In this document: piece by piece, positions 15,897-23,761 of the stretch | Layout of the letters: the number at the start of each line of letters is the position of its first letter | How positions within the stretch are numbered: the stretch's first letter is position 1 | From: Candidatus Cloacimonadota bacterium | Lineage (GTDB): Bacteria; Cloacimonadota; Cloacimonadia; Cloacimonadales; Cloacimonadaceae | Assembly: GCA_029561955.1 (NCBI GenBank) | Contig: JAKQWO010000002.1 | Coordinates: 1-43,202 of the forward strand | Length of the DNA: 43,202 bases | Direction of reading: 5' to 3' | The notes under the pieces: model-generated | Databases searched by the model: none | What the model saw: the letters and a program-made list of their open reading frames with translations, nothing else | What the model was told of the DNA's origin: nothing | Made by a program: the position numbers and the translations under genes

Positions 15897-16555
15897 AACT
15901 ACAGACTATCCTCTTTACCCTCTTGATCTTAGCAGCTTTGGCTGTGACGGCACTTTATTTCCTGCCCGAATCCACCTGGCAGAAACTCATCGCCCCGCCC
16001 TCACCCACTCCCGTGCTAACGGATAGCTTGGAAGCACCTGTCGAGCCAAACCTGCCCGCTGAGAAAACCACACCTCCACCCCAGCCGCCCCAGCAGCTCG
16101 AAACCACTAACGCTGAGCTTTTGCAGCGAGATAGAGAGCTTTCCCCTTACAGGATAGAGGTGAGCAAAAGCGGCTATCAACTCCAGCTATTTAAACATAA
16201 CGAGCTGGTGAGCAGCTACAATGTGGCTTTGGGAAATGAGAAGGAAGACAAACTGGCAAAAGAAGACCCCATCACACCTTTGGGCGATTTTTACATCGTG
16301 AGCATCGAAAACACCTCTCTGCGCAATCCCGAAGCAGGCCCTTGGTTTATCCGCTTGCACACGGGGCACTTCGACACACTCAGCGGCAAAGCCTTCAGCG
16401 GCATCGGTATCAAAGGTGGAGCTTCTGACAGAGAGCTTGGAAAAAGCATCCCCACAGACTGTATCATCATGCAAAATAAAGATATATTAGATTTGAAAGG
16501 ACATATCCAAAATGACTACAAACAAGTTCGCCTGCCGGTTATCGTCCGGCCTTAA
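15893..16555 (+). CDS. YkuD-fold (L,D-transpeptidase-like) membrane-anchored protein, catalytic His residues replaced
   Basis: A 220-residue protein: a transmembrane anchor (about residues 4-24), a Pro/Thr-rich linker (about 35-72), then a YkuD-like domain (about 85-218). In the family the active site reads IHG...SHGCIRM.N.DI. Here the equivalents are GIKGG (Lys174 for His) and PTDCIIMQNKDI (C190 kept; the His-Gly before it is Thr-Asp). The Cys nucleophile is retained but both histidines are gone, so normal peptidoglycan crosslinking is doubtful. The closest-looking relatives are YafK/YkuD proteins, a comparison from memory. ATGA overlap with the lipoprotein gene upstream; the BtuF-like gene begins 44 bp before its end. 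Confidence 0.72.
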   Translation: MKLQTILFTLLILAALAVTALYFLPESTWQKLIAPPSPTPVLTDSLEAPVEPNLPAEKTTPPPQPPQQLETTNAELLQRDRELSPYRIEVSKSGYQLQLFKHNELVSSYNVALGNEKEDKLAKEDPITPLGDFYIVSIENTSLRNPEAGPWFIRLHTGHFDTLSGKAFSGIGIKGGASDRELGKSIPTDCIIMQNKDILDLKGHIQNDYKQVRLPVIVRP

Positions 16556-17402
16556 AATCCTGCTTATCCTGTTGAGTATCGCCATGTTATTGCTTATCAG
16601 TTCCTGTAAACCCAAAGAGACTCCCAAAGAAGAGCGCTATGTGGTGCTCTCGCCTGAGGTGGCGGAAATCATGGCTGCACTTGATCTTACAGATAAAATC
16701 GTGGGTCTCACAGCCGAGTGTACTTACCCCTCTGAATTTGCCTCCATCCCCAAAGTGGGCAAGTTTGGCACCATCCGCAAAGAAGCCATGCTCAAACTGG
16801 AGCCAACCGTCGTGTTTGCAGCCGGTCTGGAGCAGGAAGCCATCGCCGAAGAGCTACAGAAGCTAAACATCAAGGTGGTAAGTGTTTATCCCCAGTCCTT
16901 GGAAGAGATGTATGCCGCCATCACCAATATCGGAGCGATCACAGGCACAGAGCAGCGCGCCAAAGCACTCAATGAAGAGCTGAAAGCCTCCATTGCCGCC
17001 ATCCAAAAGAAGGCTGCCAAGCTCGCCAAACCCAAAGTCTATCTGGAAATCTACCGCAATCCTCTGATGAGTGTATCGGATGATTCTTTCGTGGGCACCA
17101 TCCTCGAAACTGCAGGCGGAGACAACATCTTCCCCACCTTAGAGCGTGAATATGCAAGAGTGAAGCCCGAAGATGTGATCAATGCTGCGCCGGACATCAT
17201 CATCTGCTACTCCCGAGACAGCATCAAAAACATCGTCAGCCGCAAAGGCTGGCAAGATATTCCCGCCATCAAAAACGGATATATCTACACGCACAAGGAA
17301 ATCAACCCCGACCTCATCCTGAGAGCAGGGCCGCGTATCACTCTGGGACTCAATAGATTGTATGATCTCTATGCGGCATGGGAGAAAGACCAGAGACCAT
17401 GA
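16512..17402 (+). CDS. BtuF/FecB-type ABC transporter substrate-binding lipoprotein
   Basis: A 296-residue periplasmic binding lipoprotein of the vitamin B12/Fe-siderophore class. A long signal ends in the lipobox ISSC (C32). The fold signatures are LSPEVAEIMAALDLTDKIVGLTAEC at the start of the N-lobe, KLEPTVVFAAG, the long backbone helix near residues 140-170, LEIYRNPLMSVSDDSFVGTILETAGGDNIF, and RAGPRITLGLNRLYDL at the C-terminus. Ligand (cobalamin, heme or siderophore) cannot be decided. It overlaps the YkuD-like gene by 44 bp and its stop overlaps the permease start (ATGA). No cobalamin riboswitch was seen upstream of the unit. Confidence 0.85.
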   Translation: MTTNKFACRLSSGLKILLILLSIAMLLLISSCKPKETPKEERYVVLSPEVAEIMAALDLTDKIVGLTAECTYPSEFASIPKVGKFGTIRKEAMLKLEPTVVFAAGLEQEAIAEELQKLNIKVVSVYPQSLEEMYAAITNIGAITGTEQRAKALNEELKASIAAIQKKAAKLAKPKVYLEIYRNPLMSVSDDSFVGTILETAGGDNIFPTLEREYARVKPEDVINAAPDIIICYSRDSIKNIVSRKGWQDIPAIKNGYIYTHKEINPDLILRAGPRITLGLNRLYDLYAAWEKDQRP

Positions 17403-18316
17403 AGGCCCTGAGGCTGAGCCTGCTCATTATAGCGGCTATCGCCATTGGTATCATATACTTAGCTTGGGGTAAGCCCTCAGGTTTGATCCTCACTCAGGTA
17501 AGGATTCCACGCCTTTTGCTCACCCTGCTCACCGGCATGGTTTTGGGCGGCGTGGGCAGCGTGTATCAATTGATGCTAAGTAACCCCTTGGCAGAGCCTT
17601 ACATCTTGGGCATCTCGTCCGGCTCCGCCTTTGGCTCCATCCTCATGGGCGTGCTGGGGCTGAGCCTGCTCATGCCCATAGGAGGCTTTGCCGGTGCGAT
17701 GGTGACCATGTTTCTGGTCTGGGGTTTGGCCGGTCGGGGTGGAGGCTTTGACCGCAGCAGATTGCTGATCGGAGGCGTGATCACAGGGATGTTTTTCGCC
17801 GCCGGCATTTCGCTGCTCATGTATCTCTTTCTCAAGGATACGGTGGTCATCTTGGGCACTTTGATGGGAAATTTGGGACGCATCTTCACCATCGGGGAAT
17901 ACCGTGTGTTTCTGGGTCTGGCAGCCCTGTCTTTGGCGCTCCTCTTCTGGCTCTACAGCCAAAGCAGCACCCTGGACATCATGAGCGGCAGCGACCTCTA
18001 CGCCGGCTCCGTGGGCATCAAAGTAAGCAGCCTGCGCAAGCGTGTCTTTGTGCTGAGCTCAATCCTGATCGGCATCACGGTAGCCTACGCTGGAATCATC
18101 GGCTTTGTGGGACTCATCGTGCCGCATGTCGCCAGATTCTACGTGGGTCCCTCGCAGAAGAAGGTCTACCCCCTGAGCCTCTTCATCGGTGCTTTCTTCC
18201 TGCTTTTATGCGACTTCATCGCTCAAAACATCACCGTATTGGAACTGCCCGTGGGCGTGATCACCTCAGCGATCGGCTGTCCTTTCTTTATGTGGCTGAT
18301 GCTGAAGAAGAGCTGA
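17399..18316 (+). CDS. FecCD/BtuC-family ABC transporter permease
   Basis: A polytopic inner-membrane permease of about 305 residues with roughly 8-9 hydrophobic helices. Typical motifs are RIPRLLLTLLTGMVLGGVGSVYQLMLSNPLAEPYILGISSGSAFG, the SDLYAGSVGIKVSSLRK coupling region and GIIGFVGLIVPHVARFYVGP. It pairs with the BtuF-like lipoprotein. At about 305 residues it is slightly shorter than E. coli BtuC. The ATG at 17,399 overlaps the preceding stop. No ATP-binding subunit (BtuD/FecE type) lies next to it or anywhere else in the window, so the ATPase must be encoded elsewhere or shared. No terminator was recognised after it; a 666-bp non-coding gap follows. Confidence 0.9.
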   Translation: MKALRLSLLIIAAIAIGIIYLAWGKPSGLILTQVRIPRLLLTLLTGMVLGGVGSVYQLMLSNPLAEPYILGISSGSAFGSILMGVLGLSLLMPIGGFAGAMVTMFLVWGLAGRGGGFDRSRLLIGGVITGMFFAAGISLLMYLFLKDTVVILGTLMGNLGRIFTIGEYRVFLGLAALSLALLFWLYSQSSTLDIMSGSDLYAGSVGIKVSSLRKRVFVLSSILIGITVAYAGIIGFVGLIVPHVARFYVGPSQKKVYPLSLFIGAFFLLLCDFIAQNITVLELPVGVITSAIGCPFFMWLMLKKS

Positions 18317-18446
18317 AAGACCGCTTATAAACTGCAAGATAGCTCACCCTCCCCTATAAACAGATAGGCTCTGTCCGGTAAACCCCGAAGAATGCAACGG
18401 ACTCCTTCCCCAATCTGAACCTTTCCCTCCTCCTCACCCACTCCGC

Positions 18447-18531
18447 CCTTACTTACCCACGGGGTGATACCACGGTGATACTCGGGAAAAACCCGAGTGG
18501 CTCCGAGTAATCACCGGGCGGCTAAGCAAGG
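18447..18531 (+). repeat. 85-bp structured intergenic repeat, copy 3 (complete)
   Basis: The same element as at 12,118. The left end has one change (CCTTACTTA), the central loop is AAAAA, and the right half (CCGAGT-A-ATCACC-GGGCGGC-TAAGCAAGG) is identical to copy 2. The trailing motif here is GGCTCCCAGCATTAT (18,556-18,570). It sits between two convergent genes. The flanking ACACCGGGG is shared with the downstream flank of copy 2. Confidence 0.9.
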
Positions 18532-18586
18532 AAGAGGCAGGTAAGGTGACACCGGGGCTCCCAGCATTATCGTGGATGAATACAGC

Positions 18587-18640
18587 CCAATCTCCTACCA
18601 AAATAGTAGGAGTTAATCTCCCACTAATTTAGTAGGCATT
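18587..18640. repeat. Two tandem small hairpins
   Basis: Two imperfect copies of a unit of about 27 nt lie in tandem. The first pairs CTCCTAC (18,592-18,598) with GTAGGAG (18,606-18,612); the second pairs ACTAA with TTAGT around 18,623-18,633. Both start with AATCTCC and contain AGTAGG. No T-run follows, so they are not clear terminators. Confidence 0.5.
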
Positions 18641-18751
18641 TCCTCGATGTCCCCGCCATCTGAAAAGCTGGGCTCTTCTGAAACATTTGACCTCGCATCA
18701 TGAAATCTGCAAAGGAATACGCCTTTTTCGACCCCCTTTAAAGCCGCTGTT

Positions 18752-18811
18752 TATGCGGCGTCCCTGCCCCGCTCCTGCCCCGCCCCTGCTCCGTGGAGCA
18801 GGAACCGCATA
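18752..18811. repeat. GC-rich nested hairpin
   Basis: TATGCGG (18,752-18,758) pairs with CCGCATA (18,805-18,811). Inside, CCTGCTCC (18,785-18,792) and GGAGCAGG (18,795-18,802) form a perfect palindrome around GT. Two more CCTGC blocks upstream could pair alternatively with GCAGG. No coding explanation fits; a short minus-strand frame here is low-complexity Gly/Arg. Confidence 0.55.
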
Positions 18812-18920
18812 GGATACCAGCAGGTTACGAGTTTGGGCGGAGGAGGTGCCCAGAAAGATGTGAACCTTTCCCGAAAGGCACATGTCTCGAAAACATCTGG
18901 TTTTTGCAAGGAAATTAAGG

Positions 18921-18946
18921 CCAAAAAAGAGCCGATTTCTCGGCTC
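18921..18946 (-). terminator. Intrinsic terminator of the long surface/metabolic cluster
   Basis: On the minus strand GAGCCGA and TCGGCTC (18,946-18,929) close a GAAA loop, with TTTTTT directly after. It lies about 36 bp past the last gene of the cluster and is the clearest end of that transcription unit. Confidence 0.9.
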
Positions 18947-18982
18947 TCATTTCAGGATTTTTCGATGATAAAGCGTGAGTTG

Positions 18983-19606
18983 TCAGTCCTCCCACTCAAA
19001 TAGGTTTTCGCAGATGTCCAAAGCTTTGCCCACCTTGGGGATAGTGAGTTGCGAAGAAGCGTCCTTGACTTTGGAATTGAATAAAGGAGTAGGGATGCTG
19101 ATGGTGCAGGAGCCGTGACCTCGGACGGTGCCGATCACATTGCCTCTTTCAAAGCTTGGCTCCGGCAACCACTGCACTTTGACTTTGTTGAATCTAAAGT
19201 CGATAACTCCTTGATCGGTCTTCACTTTCAGGGCTTCATCCTCAATAACGGTCTTGGGATGAGGCGAGCGGATTTCTGGCATATCAAGGAAGATTCTGGC
19301 GATATTGATCACGGTAACTTCTTCATTTTGGCGGGCATAGCGCAGTTTCCCCTGCATGGGTGAAACAAACATATTGGCATCCGGTACCGGGATCTTGTTT
19401 TTGTAGCGGTGTGCCATGCCTGAAATCAAGAATACGCCCACGCCAAGGCCCACGATGGCAGAGGCGAGGGTGTGCAATCTGGTGAGGGTACCCAAGACGA
19501 ATCCAGAGGCGATCACCACCACGCTAATGCCTTGCCAGATATATTGATAAAGCTTTATCTGCTTGAGTGCTTGAGGGTCTGAGAGTATGTATTTCTTCTG
19601 ATCCAT
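18983..19606 (-). CDS. Two-helix membrane protein with phosphatidylserine-decarboxylase-like barrel domain
   Basis: I do not recognise this 207-residue protein as a named family. Two hydrophobic helices (about 24-42 and 45-64) are followed by a soluble beta-rich domain. Two parts recall phosphatidylserine decarboxylase and biotinyl/lipoyl-like barrel-sandwich folds: FVSPMQGKLRYARQNEEVTV near residue 80, and ERGNVIGTVRGHGSCTISIP in the C-terminal half, like the 'SPADGxV...GExIGxIRFGSxxDxxLP' pattern. The autocleavage motif L-G-S-T is absent, so enzymatic activity is not supported. It is the last gene of the cluster, after DUF2147, with a strong terminator beyond. The structural comparison is an inference. 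Confidence 0.5.
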   Translation of the reverse strand: MDQKKYILSDPQALKQIKLYQYIWQGISVVVIASGFVLGTLTRLHTLASAIVGLGVGVFLISGMAHRYKNKIPVPDANMFVSPMQGKLRYARQNEEVTVINIARIFLDMPEIRSPHPKTVIEDEALKVKTDQGVIDFRFNKVKVQWLPEPSFERGNVIGTVRGHGSCTISIPTPLFNSKVKDASSQLTIPKVGKALDICENLFEWED

Positions 19607-19616
19607 AATTCTTTTC

Positions 19617-19650
19617 CGGCTGGATTCTCAAGCGATTAAGAATCCAGCCG
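19617..19650. repeat. 11-bp inverted repeat between genes
   Basis: GGCTGGATTCT (19,618-19,628) and AGAATCCAGCC (19,639-19,649) are a perfect inverted repeat with a 10-nt loop, in the 55-bp gap after the DUF2147 gene. No U-tract follows on either strand, so it may be an mRNA stabiliser or attenuating hairpin rather than a terminator. Confidence 0.6.
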
Positions 19651-19661
19651 GTAGCATAAGG

Positions 19662-20105
19662 TTATTTGGCGCGTGTCCAAGTGGTGGTCTTTCCCATCAA
19701 GGATACACCGACATATCCACGCAGTTTGAGGGTGTTGATATCAGGCAATTCCGCTTTGCAACTGTAGCTCTTTCCGCTTTCGGGATCGTAGATGGTGCCA
19801 CCTTCATAGCTTGCACCCTTTTTGTGTTGCAAACCGGTGAGGATGACCATATTCATTAGGGGACGGTTACGTAACTTCTTATCAGGGTTATTCTTATCTA
19901 CAACGGGTTTGCCGTCCTTAGCGATGGAGTCTTTGAGCCACACGAGTTTTCCATTATAGCTCCCTGCCTCAGTCTTGAAAACTTGGACAATGGAATCCTT
20001 GTTTTCGGTGTACCATTTGCCTGTGATGGATTCTTTGCCCACTTTCTGCGCCATCAAGGGCAGGCAGAGGGCAAAGAGTAGGACGATGCTGATGAGGTGT
20101 TTCAT
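19662..20105 (-). CDS. DUF2147 family secreted protein
   Basis: A 147-residue protein with a cleavable signal peptide (cleavage likely after LPLMA, about residue 19). The mature part shows the DUF2147 pattern: ITGKWYTENKDSIVQVFK at the start, YNGKLVWLKDSIAKDGKPVVDKNNPD, RPLMNMVILTGL, YEGGTIYDPESGKSYSCKAEL and LRGYVGVSLMGKTTTWTR at the end. It folds as a small lipocalin-like beta barrel in known members; function in the family is unknown. It starts 18 bp after the purB stop with AAGGAGAG upstream, so it is likely co-transcribed with purB. Confidence 0.88.
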   Translation of the reverse strand: MKHLISIVLLFALCLPLMAQKVGKESITGKWYTENKDSIVQVFKTEAGSYNGKLVWLKDSIAKDGKPVVDKNNPDKKLRNRPLMNMVILTGLQHKKGASYEGGTIYDPESGKSYSCKAELPDINTLKLRGYVGVSLMGKTTTWTRAK

Positions 20106-20123
20106 GTTCTCTCCTTTTTGGGA

Positions 20124-21419
20124 TCATTTGATCCCGCATCTTTGATAAATGTAATCCACGTGACGCAAGTAGCGCTTGAAATCGAAGATGTCGTGGATTT
20201 CGGCTTTGGGTATGATCTTGGTAATACGCTCATCGGCAAGCACCTTGTCAAGCAAGGGTTTGCCGCTCTCCCAGCAGCTCATGGCATTCTCCTGTACCAG
20301 GGAGTATGCCTCCTCGCGGGTCAAGCCTGCATCGGTGAGTTTGAGCAGTAGGGCTTGGGAAAAGACCAAGCCGTTGGTGATGTCGACATTGGCCTTCATG
20401 TTGTCTGGATATAAGACAAGATTTGCCACTAAATTGATGCTACGCTCTAACATATAGTGGATGAGGATGCAGGAATCCGGCAGGATAATCCTCTCCACGC
20501 TGGAATGAGAAATGTCACGTTCATGCCAGAGGGCATTGTTTTCCATTGCGGCATGGGCATTGGAGCGCAGGACTCTGGCTAGGCCGCAAAGTTGTTCACT
20601 GACAATGGGGTTACGTTTGTGGGGCATGGCGGAACTGCCCTTTTGCCCCTTGGTAAAGTTTTCTTCGGCTTCCAAGACTTCGGTGCGTTGCAGATGGCGG
20701 ATTTCCAGGGCGATCTTTTCCAAAAGGGAGCCGATAAGTGCGATAACGTGTAAGAAGTGGGCATGTCTATCTCTTTGAATCACTTGCGTGGAGATATTGA
20801 CAGGCTCAAGATCGAGATAACGACAGGCCAACACTTCCAATTGGGGATCAAGGTGAGCGTAGTTGCCCACCGCACCGGAAAACATGCCTACGCTGATGCC
20901 TTTGATGGCTTCCTCGAGGCGGGTGATGTTGCGGTTGCACTCATCCAACCAGAGAGCAAACTTGAGGCCAAAGCTGGTAGGTTCGGCATGGATGCCGTGT
21001 GAACGACCCATGCACACGGTATGGCGGTTTGCCTTTGCCTGCAGTTTGAGGTTTTCGGCCAAGCGTTGCAATTGGGTGAGGATCAGCTCACCCGCTTGGC
21101 GCAGTTGCAGTGCGGTGGCGGTATCCAGCACATCTGACGAGGTCATTCCATAATGAATCCATCTGGATGCGGGGCCCACATATTCCGCCACGTTGGTGAG
21201 AAAGGCGATGATATCGTGCTTGGTAACCAGCTCAATTTCATCGATGCGGTCGCAGTTGAAATCTGCTTTATCGGCGATTTGCCGGTAGTCCTCATCGGGA
21301 ACGATGCCCATTTCATTGAGGGCTCGGGAAGCGGCAAGCTCCACTTCAAGCCAGCACTGATAGCGGTTTTCGGTAGTCCAAATCCGCTCCATTTCAGGTA
21401 AAGTGTATCTGCTGATCAT
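20124..21419 (-). CDS. purB: Adenylosuccinate lyase
   Basis: PurB acts twice in purine synthesis, cleaving SAICAR and adenylosuccinate with release of fumarate. The superfamily signature KGSSAMPHKRNP is present, along with the early HDIIAFLTNVAEYVGPASRWIHYGMTSSDVLDTA segment and the GRSHGIHAEPTSFGLK motif. At 431 residues it is full length. It begins one base after the stop of the LolB-like lipoprotein gene, with a GGGGG-rich ribosome site inside that gene's end. No other purine genes adjoin it. Confidence 0.98.
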   Translation of the reverse strand: MISRYTLPEMERIWTTENRYQCWLEVELAASRALNEMGIVPDEDYRQIADKADFNCDRIDEIELVTKHDIIAFLTNVAEYVGPASRWIHYGMTSSDVLDTATALQLRQAGELILTQLQRLAENLKLQAKANRHTVCMGRSHGIHAEPTSFGLKFALWLDECNRNITRLEEAIKGISVGMFSGAVGNYAHLDPQLEVLACRYLDLEPVNISTQVIQRDRHAHFLHVIALIGSLLEKIALEIRHLQRTEVLEAEENFTKGQKGSSAMPHKRNPIVSEQLCGLARVLRSNAHAAMENNALWHERDISHSSVERIILPDSCILIHYMLERSINLVANLVLYPDNMKANVDITNGLVFSQALLLKLTDAGLTREEAYSLVQENAMSCWESGKPLLDKVLADERITKIIPKAEIHDIFDFKRYLRHVDYIYQRCGIK

Positions 21420-21420
21420 T

Positions 21421-22131
21421 TTATTCCCCCTCTCCGAGATTCAAAAGACCGCCCTGCAGCAGGTCTATAACGCCTTGGCCGACATTCATTTCGGGTAGAG
21501 GCGTCACCGTTGCATTGCCATATTTGACCTTATCAAAGAGCAGCTCGATCGAGGCACTCTTAAACTTGAAGATGATGGAGTCCGGCTCGCCTTTCTTGGT
21601 GTAGCTGAAGTTGGCGCTGAGGTTGTTTTTGCTTTCTTTCAAGCTCTCCAATTGCATCTTGGGAGTGAAATTGACCTCAAAGCCTGAGCGGGAGATCTTG
21701 CCGGTGTCGATGATCTCATCCGTAAAGCCATCAGCCAGAGAGAGTAAGGATTTCACCGTGCCCATACTGAACTGCTTGTTCATCATGGAAGCTGCCATGA
21801 CTGCCAGTTGCGGCTGAAAGTCTGAACTGATGCTCAAATACTCTCCCAAATACAGGGAAATGAGAGGAGAGGCGCCGGAGCCAAATATGCCTCCATCAAT
21901 GACATCGAAGCGCAATTCTTCAGGTGTCTTGCTGAAAACGAAGTTCTTCCGGAGTGCCAAGCCTTTGTAGCTGATTTGGGTGATGCCTTCAGCCTGGAGG
22001 TTTGCCCAGCGGTTGAGTTCCGCCTTCAGGAGAGCCTTCTTTGCCTCGCGGGACATGGGTTTCTTGCCACCGGCACAGCCAGTCAAAACCAAGGCTAAAA
22101 TCAGTAACAGTATCCAAAAAGTGCGTTTCAC
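21421..22131 (-). CDS. LolB/LolA-like lipoprotein (DUF4292 type)
   Basis: A 236-residue lipoprotein with signal MKRTFWILLLILALVLTGC (lipobox LTGC, C19). The mature part has the alternating strands of the LolA/LolB half-barrel (SYKGLALRKNFVFSKTPEELRFDVIDGGIFGSGASPLISLYLGEYLSISSD split over two strands) and a C-terminal GEPDSIIFKFKSASIELLFDKVKYG hairpin. DUF4292-like proteins are thought to handle lipid or lipoprotein transfer at the outer membrane; that role is by analogy. Its start overlaps the lgt stop (ATGA), which is fitting because Lgt lipidates it. Confidence 0.65.
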   Translation of the reverse strand: MKRTFWILLLILALVLTGCAGGKKPMSREAKKALLKAELNRWANLQAEGITQISYKGLALRKNFVFSKTPEELRFDVIDGGIFGSGASPLISLYLGEYLSISSDFQPQLAVMAASMMNKQFSMGTVKSLLSLADGFTDEIIDTGKISRSGFEVNFTPKMQLESLKESKNNLSANFSYTKKGEPDSIIFKFKSASIELLFDKVKYGNATVTPLPEMNVGQGVIDLLQGGLLNLGEGE

Positions 22132-22958
22132 GAGAGCTCTCCTTCTTCTGGGGGTTTATTGGCCTTCCGATAGATTAGGATTATGGCGATTACACCCACG
22201 ATCACCATCAGCAGGCTCAGGAATTGGCCAATAGGCATAAAGCCAAAGAAATAGCCATAGTCTTCATAGACTTGCAGTTTGTCCGGCTCACGCACAAATT
22301 CGATCAGGAACCTGAACAATCCGTAGAGCGCGAACCAAATCCAGAAGACTACGCCGGGCGTCTTGATCTTCTTGAGCAAAGTGTAGGTAACGATAAAGAG
22401 CACAATGCCTTCGAGGAACATCTCATAGAGCTGGGAGGGGTGTCTGGGCACATTTCCCGCCTCGGGGAAAACCATGCCCCAAGGGAGGGTGGTGGGTCTG
22501 CCCCAAAGCTCGCCATTGATGAAGTTGCCGATGCGCCCCAAGCCCAAGCCAACGCTGATCAGAGGCGTGATGGCGTCCGCCATGGCTCCGAAGCTGAGCT
22601 TGTGCTTTCTCACGAAGATGTAGCCGGCGATGATCACGCCCAAAGCACCTCCGTGGAAGCTCATACCGCCTTCCCAGACAGCGAAAATCTGCAGCGGATG
22701 AGACAGGTAGTAAGGAAGGTTGTAAAAGATTATGTAGCCGAGCCTTCCGCCCAAGATCACTCCCAACATGATGGCAAAGATGATGGATTCATATTGATCC
22801 CGGTTCAGTTCGATCTGCCGATATTTGAGTAGCTTGCGGTAGAAAAACCAGGCTAAGATGAAGCTCAGCACATAAAACAAGCCATACCAGCGGATGCTGA
22901 GGTGCATGCCGCCGAGCTCAAAGCCGATTATTTCAGGGTTGATATTGGGAAATCTCAT
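22128..22958 (-). CDS. lgt: Prolipoprotein diacylglyceryl transferase
   Basis: Lgt moves a diacylglyceryl group from phosphatidylglycerol to the lipobox cysteine of prolipoproteins, the first step of lipoprotein maturation in the inner membrane. Seven or so transmembrane helices are visible. The signature GRIGNFINGELWGRPT and the MSFHGGALG loop are intact, and RHPSQLYE follows. At 276 residues it is normal. The window encodes at least five lipoproteins that need it. Its stop codon overlaps the start of the LolB-like lipoprotein; etfB ends 11 bp upstream. Confidence 0.98.
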   Translation of the reverse strand: MRFPNINPEIIGFELGGMHLSIRWYGLFYVLSFILAWFFYRKLLKYRQIELNRDQYESIIFAIMLGVILGGRLGYIIFYNLPYYLSHPLQIFAVWEGGMSFHGGALGVIIAGYIFVRKHKLSFGAMADAITPLISVGLGLGRIGNFINGELWGRPTTLPWGMVFPEAGNVPRHPSQLYEMFLEGIVLFIVTYTLLKKIKTPGVVFWIWFALYGLFRFLIEFVREPDKLQVYEDYGYFFGFMPIGQFLSLLMVIVGVIAIILIYRKANKPPEEGELS

Positions 22959-22969
22959 CGTTTAACACC

Positions 22970-23752
22970 TTATTTTACAAGTTGATGGAGCTGGCTGACT
23001 ATCTTTTCCACAGCCTCGTCTGCATCACCTTCAAACTTCTCCGTGAGCTTATCGTGCTGCGGAGTAAAGATTTTCATCACTTGCGTGGGTGAGCCGTTGA
23101 GGCCGGTCTCTTTTTCGTCCAAGCCGAGGTCTTCACGTCCCCAGACGATCAACTCCGCGTTTTTGGCGTTTCTTTTGCCTCTGAGAGATGGCAAGCGAGG
23201 CTCGTTGATCTCTTTAACCACGGAGATCAGCGCCGGCAGCTTCATCTGCACACGGTCATAACCGTCTTCCATGAGGCGCTGCAAGGTGATCTGGCCTGGT
23301 TTTATCTCTTCAATGCGGCGTACAAAGCAGGTCTGAGGCAGGTTTAGATGAGCTGCGATTCCAGGGCCTACTTGAGCGGTATCGCCGTCGATGGCCTGCT
23401 GACCCACCAGGATGAGGTCAAAATCCCCCACCTTTTTGATGGCGGCGGCAAGCGTGAGCGAGGTGGCCAAAGTATCCGCTCCAGCAAAGGCACGGTCTGA
23501 AAGCAGAATGATCTCATCCGCCCCCAGAGAAACGGCCTCTCTGAGCGTAGGTTCTGCCTGAGGAGGCCCCATGCTGATCACGGTGATGTGACCGCCATGC
23601 TGCTCCTTCAAACGCACAGCTTCCTCGATGGCATAAGCATCAAAGGGGTTAAGGATGCTTTCCACACCCTCACGCACCAAGGTGTTTGTAACAGGGTCTA
23701 TCTTGATCTCGGTGGTGTTTGGCACCTGTTTTACGCAAACGATCAATTTCAT
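22970..23752 (-). CDS. etfB: Electron transfer flavoprotein beta subunit
   Basis: EtfB is one half of the ETF heterodimer that passes electrons between acyl-CoA-type dehydrogenases and other carriers. The family start KLIVCVKQVPNT, the GADEIILLSD segment, LILVGQQAIDGDTAQVGPGIAAHL and the C-terminal PSLRGKRNAKNAELIVW region are clear. At 260 residues it is full length. No etfA lies beside it or anywhere in the window, although the two are usually adjacent. The neighbours are a DegT aminotransferase and lgt. AGGAG precedes the start. Confidence 0.95.
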   Translation of the reverse strand: MKLIVCVKQVPNTTEIKIDPVTNTLVREGVESILNPFDAYAIEEAVRLKEQHGGHITVISMGPPQAEPTLREAVSLGADEIILLSDRAFAGADTLATSLTLAAAIKKVGDFDLILVGQQAIDGDTAQVGPGIAAHLNLPQTCFVRRIEEIKPGQITLQRLMEDGYDRVQMKLPALISVVKEINEPRLPSLRGKRNAKNAELIVWGREDLGLDEKETGLNGSPTQVMKIFTPQHDKLTEKFEGDADEAVEKIVSQLHQLVK

Positions 23753-23761
23753 GGCTAACTC

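Noticed and set aside
18698-18883. Short minus-strand Gly/Arg-rich protein
   Set aside because: It is the translation of the GC-rich nested hairpin and has no coding support.
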